In this document: positions 1 to 5,382 of the stretch, one piece after another
Numbering within the stretch: position 1 is the stretch's first letter
Layout: each line of letters starts with the position of its first letter
Origin: an uncultured Eubacterium sp.
GTDB lineage: Bacteria > Bacillota_A > Clostridia > Lachnospirales > Lachnospiraceae
Direction of reading: 5' to 3'
Length of the DNA stretch: 5,744 bases
Assembly (NCBI GenBank): GCA_948560485.1
Contig: CAOXUF010000154.1
Coordinates: forward strand, 1-5,744
Program-made: the position numbers and the translations under genes
Notes under the pieces: model-generated
Seen by the model: the letters and a program-made list of their open reading frames with translations, nothing else
The model's database searches: none
Told to the model about the DNA's origin: nothing

Positions 1-586
1 TTTTGCACCGGATGAAGATTTCGTGTCAGCAGATATGATGGTAGATTACGTCAGAGTTTATCGAAGAGCCGGGGACAAAGGTACAATGACTGCAAAGTGG
101 ACAGATATAAACAGAGAATCAGTACCAAAACGTAATATTATTTTTAAGAATGGAAAAAAACAAGTATCAAAACAAACAGTACTTGATGGTGAGAACTATG
201 TTATTCCAAAGGTAAAGAAGAAGGGATATAAGTTTGAGGGCTGGTATTTTGAAAAAAAGAAAATAAAGGAAGGTGCCAGAGCTTATAAGAATATGACAAT
301 CGTTCCAAAGTGGAAAAAAATTAAATTAAAAAAGGCAAAAGTTATTATTCCGAAACAAAATTATAAAAGATATGCCACAGTAAAACTAAGTGCAAAGGGA
401 GCATATGACGGAATACAGGTAAAGATAGGTAAGAGATCAGACTTTGCTGAATCAAAAGTTCTCACTTTTGGAAAATTTAAGTCTGGGAAGACATACAAAG
501 TAAAAGCACGTACTTATGCCATAGATTCCAGAGGTAAGAAAATTTATGGAAAGTGGAGCAGTGCAAAGAAAATAACTATAAAATAA
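1..586 (+). CDS. C-terminal part of a secreted GH16-like protein with an InlB-type repeat and fibronectin-like tail (5' truncated)
   Basis: The reading frame is open from base 2 to the TAA at 584-586, so the gene begins outside the window; the GTG at 23 is not a real start. The first ~22 visible residues contain MMVDYVRVYRR, the usual closing strand of GH16 beta-glucanase (laminarinase/lichenase) domains. Visible residues ~45-105 form a Listeria-Bacteroides (Flg_new/InlB B) repeat, with the characteristic GYKFEGWYF and a closing WKK. Residues ~110-194 look like a fibronectin-type or clostridial surface beta-sandwich ending in GKWSSAKKITIK. The tail is very rich in lysine (42 of the last 187 residues). 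There is no LPxTG-like motif or C-terminal membrane segment, so it is probably secreted or held non-covalently by the wall. The catalytic GH16 motif is not in the window, so the enzyme assignment is inferred from one strand only; another concanavalin-like lectin/glucanase fold is possible. Confidence 0.75.
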   Translation, partial: FAPDEDFVSADMMVDYVRVYRRAGDKGTMTAKWTDINRESVPKRNIIFKNGKKQVSKQTVLDGENYVIPKVKKKGYKFEGWYFEKKKIKEGARAYKNMTIVPKWKKIKLKKAKVIIPKQNYKRYATVKLSAKGAYDGIQVKIGKRSDFAESKVLTFGKFKSGKTYKVKARTYAIDSRGKKIYGKWSSAKKITIK

Positions 587-588
587 TG

Positions 589-617
589 TTGGCAATTGCC
601 ATAAAATGGGGTATACT
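589..617 (+). promoter_or_regulatory. Sigma-70/SigA-type promoter of fba
   Basis: TTGGCA at 589-594 and TATACT at 612-617 each match the consensus at five of six positions and are separated by exactly 17 bp. Transcription would start near 624, giving a leader of about 44 nt before the aldolase ATG. The -35 box begins two bases after the upstream stop codon, so fba has its own promoter despite the short gap. The -35 lies inside a perfect 12-bp palindrome (590-601), which could be an operator. Confidence 0.7.
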
Positions 618-667
618 AATCGTAGTTGTTTAAAAATTAACAATAAAGAAATATATGGAGGTACATT

Positions 668-1534
668 ATGTTAGTATCAGCTAAGGAGATGTTAGAAAAA
701 GCAAAAGCAGGACATTATGCTGTAGGACAGTTCAATATCAATAATCTTGAGTGGACAAAATCAATCCTTTTAACAGCAGAAGAATTAAAAAGCCCTGTTA
801 TTTTAGGAGTATCAGAAGGTGCCGGAAAGTACATGACAGGATTTAAGACAGTTTCTGCTATGGTAAAAGCTATGGATGAAGAATTAGGAATTACAGTTCC
901 TGTAGCACTTCATTTAGATCATGGTTCATATGAAGGATGTTATCAGTGTATTAAGGCTGGTTTTACATCAATCATGTTTGATGGTTCACACTATCCAATC
1001 GAAGAAAACATTGCAAAGACTCAGGAATTAGTTAATGTTGCACATGCTCTTGGATTATCTATTGAAGCAGAAGTTGGTTCAATCGGTGGTGAAGAAGACG
1101 GTGTTATTGGTAAGGGTGAATGTGCAGATCCTGATGAATGTAAAGCAGTAGCAGACCTCGGTGTGGACATGCTTGCAGCAGGTATTGGTAATATTCATGG
1201 TAAATATCCTGATAACTGGGAAGGACTTAGCTTTGAAACATTAGATGCTATTCAGCAGAAGACAGGAGTAATGCCATTAGTACTTCACGGTGGTACAGGT
1301 ATTCCTGAAGATATGATTAAGAAAGCAATTGATCTTGGAGTATCAAAGATTAATGTAAATACAGAATGTCAGCTTTCATTTGCAGAAGCTACAAGAAAAT
1401 ATGTTGAAGCAGGAAAGGATTTAGAAGGAAAGGGATTTGATCCTAGAAAACTTCTTGCTCCTGGTGCAGATGCTATTAAGGCTACTGTAAAAGAAAAAAT
1501 GGAACTTTTCGGTTCTGTAGGAAAAGCAGAATAA
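668..1534 (+). CDS. fba: Class II fructose-1,6-bisphosphate aldolase
   Basis: This enzyme reversibly splits fructose 1,6-bisphosphate into dihydroxyacetone phosphate and glyceraldehyde 3-phosphate in cytosolic glycolysis and gluconeogenesis. The 288 residues are the usual length of the short Gram-positive class II family. Zinc ligands and catalytic groups are in place: ALHLDHG at 80-86 (Asp84 catalytic, His85 zinc), EAEVG with Glu135, GNIHGKY with His177, and LVLHGGTG with His207. The NVNT motif at 229-232 and the adjacent glycine-rich loops fit phosphate binding. The start is well supported: TGGAGG at 656-661 lies 6 nt upstream of the ATG. The gene is flanked by its own promoter and terminator, so it appears monocistronic. 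The related tagatose-bisphosphate aldolases share the fold, but the sequence reads as the housekeeping FBP aldolase. Confidence 0.95.
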   Translation: MLVSAKEMLEKAKAGHYAVGQFNINNLEWTKSILLTAEELKSPVILGVSEGAGKYMTGFKTVSAMVKAMDEELGITVPVALHLDHGSYEGCYQCIKAGFTSIMFDGSHYPIEENIAKTQELVNVAHALGLSIEAEVGSIGGEEDGVIGKGECADPDECKAVADLGVDMLAAGIGNIHGKYPDNWEGLSFETLDAIQQKTGVMPLVLHGGTGIPEDMIKKAIDLGVSKINVNTECQLSFAEATRKYVEAGKDLEGKGFDPRKLLAPGADAIKATVKEKMELFGSVGKAE

Positions 1535-1562
1535 TAGAAATTTATATTTAAATTAAAGAAGG

Positions 1563-1605
1563 AATGTGCTTTAAAGTTTAATTACTTTGGGGCACATTTT
1601 TCTTT
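1563..1605 (+). terminator. Rho-independent terminator of fba
   Basis: The arms at 1563-1577 and 1584-1598 can form a 15-bp hairpin with a 6-nt loop (TTAATT). Twelve pairs are Watson-Crick and three consecutive ones (1570-1572 with 1589-1591) are U-G wobbles. The T-rich tract TTTTTCTTT at 1597-1605 follows directly. It lies 29 bases after the fba stop and separates fba from the sortase gene. Confidence 0.85.
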
Positions 1606-1636
1606 ATAGTAAAAACATGGAAAGTTAAAGTGCGGC

Positions 1637-1665
1637 TTGCGTTTTTTTTATATTAATTTTATACT
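1637..1665 (+). promoter_or_regulatory. Probable promoter of the sortase gene
   Basis: TTGCGT at 1637-1642 (weak -35) is 17 bp from TATACT at 1660-1665 (five of six matches to the -10 consensus). Transcription would begin near 1672, just after the fba terminator. If this is right, the TTG at 1637, which opens the longest possible reading frame, is promoter DNA and not a start codon. Confidence 0.45.
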
Positions 1666-1684
1666 TACTTTAGTATGTTTTTGT

Positions 1685-1690
1685 AAAGGA
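1685..1690 (+). promoter_or_regulatory. Ribosome binding site deciding the sortase start
   Basis: AAAGGA lies 9 nt ahead of the GTG at 1700 and matches the anti-Shine-Dalgarno sequence over six bases, the same core used 9 nt before the glutamine synthetase ATG. The competing ATG at 1754 is preceded only by a weak AAGAGAG about 11 nt away. This favours the GTG start. Confidence 0.5.
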
Positions 1691-1699
1691 AAAAATAAA

Positions 1700-2560
1700 G
1701 TGAAAGTAAATAGAGAAAGCATCATATATATAGTAAAGAGAGCAAAAGAAAAAATGAAAAATGTACATATTTCAAATAGAGCATATTCTATTATCAGGTA
1801 TGTAGTTCTTGGAATTGCAGCTGTTGTTTTAATTTATACTTCATACAGTTTGACGAATTCTTATCTGGATTATAAAGAAGATGAAGCCAAGTATGCAGAG
1901 ATTAATGAAATGTTTCATCAGCAAAGTACTGGCAATAGTCAAAGCATGAAAAAGAAGAAAAAATCCATGGATTATTCTTCATCTCTTACGACATGGGTAT
2001 GGGATTATAAGGCGATGTTACAGTATAATGATGAAGCAAAAGGTTATATCAAATTGGACGGAACGAGAATTCAGTATCCCATTGTTGAACACAAGGACAA
2101 TGATTTTTATTTAAAGAGAGGTTCAGATAAGGTCAGCAATGGTGCCGGAGCTATCTTTTTGGATTATAGAACAGGTGGTCTTGATGGAAGGATGTGCATA
2201 TTGTATGGACATAACATGATGGACGGTTCCATGTTTAAAGAACTGATGAATTATCGGGAAGACAGTTTTGCGAAAAAGCACCAGACTTTTGATGTTTATG
2301 TAGGTTATCGTCATTACATCTATTATGTATTTTCTGCTTTTGCAACAAAAGATGATAATGATGATGTTTATAAGTTTGGGTTTGATGATGACAATGATTA
2401 TCAGAAGTGGCTCAATACGGTCTGTAGTAAGAGCAGATATAAGTTTGATAACAGACTTCCGGAAATAAATGATAAAGTAATTATGTGTTCTACTTGTGTT
2501 GATAATTCAGGAAACAGGCAGATTGTGTGTATGTATCGTGGGGAAGAAGTTGTAGATTAA
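1700..2560 (+). CDS. Class B sortase (membrane-anchored transpeptidase)
   Basis: Sortases are extracytoplasmic cysteine transpeptidases that join surface proteins to peptidoglycan or to pilin subunits. With the GTG start the protein has 286 residues: a basic cytoplasmic N-terminus, one membrane anchor at ~33-51 (YVVLGIAAVVLIYTSYSL), a linker with a run of five lysines, then the sortase domain from ~96. Class B features are the long helical N-terminal part of the domain and the GTRIQYPIVEHKDNDFYL and GAIFLDYR segments. The catalytic triad is visible: His171 in LYGHNM, Cys266 in MCSTC and Arg273 in GNRQIV. The usual TLSTC is MCSTC here, adding a second cysteine (Cys263) three residues before the nucleophile. 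An alternative ATG at 1754 would give 268 residues with the same membrane segment; the frame open from TTG 1637 is unlikely to be used fully. No substrate with a sorting signal is visible nearby, so the substrate is unknown. Confidence 0.88.
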   Translation: MKVNRESIIYIVKRAKEKMKNVHISNRAYSIIRYVVLGIAAVVLIYTSYSLTNSYLDYKEDEAKYAEINEMFHQQSTGNSQSMKKKKKSMDYSSSLTTWVWDYKAMLQYNDEAKGYIKLDGTRIQYPIVEHKDNDFYLKRGSDKVSNGAGAIFLDYRTGGLDGRMCILYGHNMMDGSMFKELMNYREDSFAKKHQTFDVYVGYRHYIYYVFSAFATKDDNDDVYKFGFDDDNDYQKWLNTVCSKSRYKFDNRLPEINDKVIMCSTCVDNSGNRQIVCMYRGEEVVD

Positions 2561-2687
2561 TGTTAGTATTGGTTAAATGTATTTGTTGAAATACGATAAA
2601 AAAAGAGTGAAAATGTAAGTTATGTTGATGAAAACTTAATTTTATTAAGAAAAAGGTTTAAAAAATTAGATAAACTAGTCTATGCTA

Positions 2688-2716
2688 TTGATTTTTCTAA
2701 AGATATGGTGTAAATT
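2688..2716 (+). promoter_or_regulatory. Possible promoter of the glutamine synthetase gene
   Basis: TTGATT at 2688-2693 and TAAATT at 2711-2716 are separated by 17 bp, each with four of six consensus matches. Transcription would start near 2723, at the foot of the first leader hairpin. An alternative weak pair is TTTAAA (2657-2662) with TATGCT (2681-2686), spaced by 18 bp. The sequence from 2561 to about 2650 shows only AT-rich dyads (2579-2594 and 2635-2649) without T-tracts, so no convincing terminator for the sortase gene was found. Confidence 0.35.
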
Positions 2717-2721
2717 AATGT

Positions 2722-2773
2722 GCGAATGAGGGAGACCTCACCGCTAAATGAGATTAAGGACAAGGGCGTTCTT
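2722..2773 (+). promoter_or_regulatory. Candidate ANTAR-type dual-hairpin antiterminator in the glutamine synthetase leader
   Basis: The second hairpin (2756-2773) has a 6-bp stem, AAGGAC against GTTCTT, closing the hexaloop AAGGGC. The loop has A at position 1 and G at position 4, the signature bound by ANTAR antiterminator proteins. A hairpin 12 nt upstream (2722-2744) pairs GCG with CGC and TGAGG with CCTCA around GAGA. Read as a hexaloop it is GGAGAC, with G at position 4 but G instead of A at position 1, so it fits less well. The second hairpin shares bases 2762-2773 with the left arm of the following terminator, so the two structures exclude each other. This is the expected layout for protein-stabilised antitermination. 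The ANTAR regulator itself is not in the window. Confidence 0.6.
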
Positions 2774-2808
2774 CAAAATGATGATTTGGAGAAGTGCCCT
2801 TTTCTTTT
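2762..2808 (+). terminator. Leader (attenuator) terminator upstream of glutamine synthetase
   Basis: The arms 2762-2774 and 2789-2801 pair over 13 positions with a strong GGGC/GCCC core, three wobbles and one mismatch. A further short AAAT/ATTT stem lies inside the loop. TTTTCTTTT follows at 2800-2808. The hairpin stands 54 bases before the glutamine synthetase ATG and downstream of the probable promoter, so it would stop transcription unless the overlapping hairpin at 2756-2773 forms. Confidence 0.75.
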
Positions 2809-2862
2809 GGAAAGAAATGGCTTAGGCGGAAAATATGTTAGTTAAGGAAAGGAACAAAGACT

Positions 2863-4956
2863 ATGGGAGTAAATATTGAAAAAGTATTCGGAGAAAACGT
2901 TTTTGACGATGCAGTGATGAAAGTCCGTTTGCCAAAAAGTGATTTTGAGACAGTAAAAAAATTGATGCACGAAGGTGGAGAGATAACAGAAGATTTGGCA
3001 GATGTTGTTGCTCAGGCGATGAAAGAATGGGCTTTGGAAAAGGGTGCTACACATTATACACATGTATTCCAGCCATATGTTATTTCAGTAGGAGCTGAAA
3101 AACATGATTCATTTGCATCTGTACCGGAAAATGGAAGAATTGAGAACACATTTACAGGAGAAGAATTGTTAAAAGGAGAGCCTGATGCTTCTTCATTCCC
3201 ATCCGGTGGCCTCCGCGAGACATGTGGAGCCAGAGGTTACACAGCATGGGATATTACATCACCTGTTTATATTAAAGAAGATACTCTTTGTATTCCTACA
3301 GCTTTTTGTTCATATACAGGAGAGTCTCTGGATACAAAAACGCCATTATTGAAAGCGATGCATGCAGTTAGCAAGCAGGGTGTCAGACTGATGAGATTAT
3401 TTGGAAATGAAGTGACAAATAGAATCTATTCATATGTCGGACCGGAACAGGAATACTTCCTTGTAGACAGAGAAAAATATTTGAAGAGACCTGACCTTAT
3501 TTACTCAGGACGTACTCTTTTTGGCGCAAAAGCTCCAAAGGGACAGGAAATGGATGATCAGTATTTTGGTTCTATACCTCCAAGAGTAAAGGCATTTATG
3601 GAGGATTTAAATACGAAGTTATGGAAACTGGGAATTACAGCAAAAACACAGCATTGTGAGGTTGCTCCAGGTCAGTTTGAGATTGCCCCAATTTTTTCAA
3701 TCTCAAATGTAGCGTTGGATAACAACCTTTTAGTAATGGATTTATTAAAGAAAACAGCAAAATCTCATGGAATGATTTGTCTGCTTCATGAGAAACCGTT
3801 TGATGGTATTAACGGTTCAGGAAAGCATAACAACTGGTCTCTTACTACAGATGATGGTATTAATTTATTTAAGCCGGGGAAAGAGCCTGAAAATAATAAA
3901 TTATTCCAGTTAGTGTTGGCGTGTACAATGGCTGCTGTTGACACTCATGCAGTACTTTTAAGACTGGCTGCATCGAATACAGGAAATGACCACCGACTTG
4001 GCGCAAACGAGGCTCCTCCGGCTATTATTTCAATGTACTTAGGAGATCAGGTAGGAGATGTCGTTGAGCAGATAATAAAGAATGGTAAGGCAACATCTAG
4101 TCTTTCTTCTGGCGAGATTGATTTTGGAATTAAGAAACTTCCTAAATTAGAGAAGGACCCTACAGATAGAAACAGAACATCACCGTTTGCTTTTACAGGT
4201 AACAGATTTGAATTTAGGATGGTCGCTTCATCCAATACCATTGGTGATGTAAATACAGTTCTTAATGTAATGATGGCCGAGCAGTTTGAAAAGGCTGTTG
4301 CAGCATTAGAAGGAGCAGAGGATTTTGATAAGGCAGTAGAGGAGTATACTGCTAAATTGATGAAAGAACATGCAAGAATTGTATTTAATGGAAACGGATA
4401 TTCAGAAGAGTGGACAGTCGAGGCTGAAAAGAGAGGACTTCCAAATTGCAAGTCTATCGTAGATGCTATTCCATCATTGCTGGATGAAACAACAATCGAG
4501 ATGTATGGTAAATTTGGTGTTCTTTCAAAGGCAGAATTAGAAGCAAGAAAAGAAATTCTTTTTGAACAGTATGCAGGAGTGAGAAACATTGAAGCCTTAA
4601 CCATGGTTGATATGGCAAACAAGATGCTGATTCCGGCAGTAGTAAAATATACAAAGAAACTGGCAGACACTGTTTTGGCAGTAAAAGAGGCAGGCGTTGA
4701 TGCTACAGTACAAACAGAAATGTTGTCAGAAGTGTCAGAAAAGTTAGTAGAAATGAAAAATGCAGTAAAAGATTTGGAAGACATTACAGAAAAGGCTGCA
4801 AATGCAGAAGATGCACAAACATCAGCAATTGCTTATAAAGATGAAGTTATGGCTGCTATGGCAGCACTTAGAAAACCGGCAGATGAGCTGGAAGTAATTA
4901 TGCCAAAAGAAGCATGGCCAATGCCTACATACGGAGACCTCATATTTGAATTATAA
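2863..4956 (+). CDS. glnN: Glutamine synthetase, type III
   Basis: GSIII condenses ammonia and glutamate to glutamine using ATP in the cytosol and is a main route of ammonia assimilation in many Bacteroidetes and Clostridia. The 697 residues match the large GSIII family (about 700), not GSI (about 450). Motifs appear in the expected order: the N-terminal ATHYTHVFQP and AEKHDSF (62-84), SSFPSGGLRET and ARGYTAWD (110-130), the metal-binding GPEQEYF (193-199; Glu195, Glu197), CEVAPGQFE (265-273; Glu266, Glu273), the substrate loop NGSGKHNNWS (317-326; His322), NDHRLGANEAPP (375-386; Arg378) and FTGNRFEFR (444-452). A helical C-terminal region at ~590-670 follows, and the protein ends PTYGDLIFEL. 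AAAGGA at 2848-2853, 9 nt before the ATG, supports the start. The attenuator leader suggests control by nitrogen supply. The stop codon lies inside one arm of a 17-bp inverted repeat. The symbol glnN follows common use for GSIII; glnA is also used. Confidence 0.95.
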   Translation: MGVNIEKVFGENVFDDAVMKVRLPKSDFETVKKLMHEGGEITEDLADVVAQAMKEWALEKGATHYTHVFQPYVISVGAEKHDSFASVPENGRIENTFTGEELLKGEPDASSFPSGGLRETCGARGYTAWDITSPVYIKEDTLCIPTAFCSYTGESLDTKTPLLKAMHAVSKQGVRLMRLFGNEVTNRIYSYVGPEQEYFLVDREKYLKRPDLIYSGRTLFGAKAPKGQEMDDQYFGSIPPRVKAFMEDLNTKLWKLGITAKTQHCEVAPGQFEIAPIFSISNVALDNNLLVMDLLKKTAKSHGMICLLHEKPFDGINGSGKHNNWSLTTDDGINLFKPGKEPENNKLFQLVLACTMAAVDTHAVLLRLAASNTGNDHRLGANEAPPAIISMYLGDQVGDVVEQIIKNGKATSSLSSGEIDFGIKKLPKLEKDPTDRNRTSPFAFTGNRFEFRMVASSNTIGDVNTVLNVMMAEQFEKAVAALEGAEDFDKAVEEYTAKLMKEHARIVFNGNGYSEEWTVEAEKRGLPNCKSIVDAIPSLLDETTIEMYGKFGVLSKAELEARKEILFEQYAGVRNIEALTMVDMANKMLIPAVVKYTKKLADTVLAVKEAGVDATVQTEMLSEVSEKLVEMKNAVKDLEDITEKAANAEDAQTSAIAYKDEVMAAMAALRKPADELEVIMPKEAWPMPTYGDLIFEL

Positions 4957-4967
4957 AGTTCAGCCAT
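4951..4967. repeat. 17-bp inverted-repeat arm spanning the glutamine synthetase stop codon
   Basis: TTATAAAGTTCAGCCAT here is the exact reverse complement of ATGGCTGAACTTTATAA at 5080-5096 and again at 5159-5175 within the tandem repeats. The TAA stop (4954-4956) is inside the arm. The match ends sharply at both edges. The outer pair (4951-4967 with 5080-5096) encloses the terminator and could be the ends of a ~146-bp palindromic element. Confidence 0.75.
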
Positions 4968-4969
4968 GC

Positions 4970-5032
4970 ACAAAAAATATCAGGGATTCACAAGTACTGC
5001 TTGCAGGACTTTGAATCCCTGATGTTTTTTGT
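4970..5032 (+). terminator. Rho-independent terminator of glutamine synthetase
   Basis: Arms 4970-4990 and 5012-5032 are complementary over 21 positions with a single U-G wobble (4978 with 5024). The core is ATCAGGGATTCA with TGAATCCCTGAT, and six A's face six T's outside it. The 21-nt loop can itself fold through AAGT (4992-4995) with ACTT (5008-5011). T-tract 5025-5030 serves the + strand; the facing A-tract would also allow termination on the - strand. Confidence 0.9.
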
Positions 5033-5036
5033 ATAT

Positions 5037-5224
5037 GGTGAGCCAAATCAGCGAGAAGAAGCGAAGCGGAATCGAGCTGATGGCTGAACTTTATAAAGTA
5101 GAAGAGAGAGTCAGAGGTGAGCCAAATCAGTGAGAAGGAGCGAAGCGGAATCGAGCTGATGGCTGAACTTTATAAAGTAGAAGAGAGAGGAAAAGGTGAG
5201 CCAAATCAGTGAGAAGGAGCGAAG
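5037..5224. repeat. 79-bp tandem repeat, 2.4 copies, with internal dyad
   Basis: Copy 1 is 5037-5115, copy 2 is 5116-5194 and copy 3 is a 30-bp partial at 5195-5224. Copies 1 and 2 differ at five positions: two inside (C to T at offset 16, A to G at offset 24) and three at the 3' edge. The partial copy matches copy 2 exactly. Each full copy contains an imperfect dyad: AGCC-AA-ATCAGC pairs with GCTGAT-GGCT (5041-5052 with 5076-5085 in copy 1) around a purine-rich loop. The C-to-T change in copy 2 keeps a G-U pair. Each full copy also carries the 17-bp sequence found inverted at the end of the glutamine synthetase gene. The array sits in a 426-bp gap between genes; from 5225 to about 5320 I see nothing else recognisable. 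Confidence 0.9.
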
Positions 5225-5322
5225 TCTACTAGATTAAAAGTCAGGATGTATAAAAATCGACAATAATTAATTATAATAGCTGTTGAGAACGATTTCGTGT
5301 GCTTCGTCAGACAAGTTTTGTA

Positions 5323-5351
5323 TTGCATAAAATAAGTGAATTAGATAGAAT
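5323..5351 (+). promoter_or_regulatory. Possible promoter of the antiporter gene
   Basis: TTGCAT at 5323-5328 (weak -35) is 17 bp from TAGAAT at 5346-5351 (five of six matches to TATAAT). Transcription would begin near 5358, about 25 nt before the ATG. The spacing and position are good but the -35 is poor. Confidence 0.4.
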
Positions 5352-5382
5352 AGTACTATTATGATTAAAGAAGGTAAGAGAG

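Noticed and set aside
1637..1699. TTG at 1637 as the sortase start
   Set aside because: There is no Shine-Dalgarno sequence, the codon coincides with a likely -35 box, and it would place an extra hydrophobic stretch and two cysteines before the normal membrane anchor. GTG 1700 or ATG 1754 fits better.
2579..2594. Hairpin GTATTT-GTTG-AAATAC as a sortase terminator
   Set aside because: The stem is short and AT-rich and is followed by an A-run, with no T-tract on either strand.
2701..2862. Glutamine riboswitch (glnA RNA) or T-box
   Set aside because: I see no glnA-RNA core and no T-box antiterminator bulge or specifier loop. The overlap of hexaloop hairpin and terminator explains the leader better.
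4047..4784. A 245-codon open frame on the - strand inside the glutamine synthetase gene
   Set aside because: It lies entirely within a strongly conserved gene on the other strand. Its serine/threonine/phenylalanine-rich product has no recognisable domain, as expected from the complement of this codon use.
5037..5224. CRISPR array
   Set aside because: The 79-bp units abut directly with no unique spacers, and the unit is far longer than a CRISPR repeat.
5272..5277. Perfect TATAAT as a -10 box
   Set aside because: No -35-like hexamer lies 16-18 bp upstream (TCGACA is only 9 bp away), and the position is over 100 bp before the next gene, where a better placed promoter exists.
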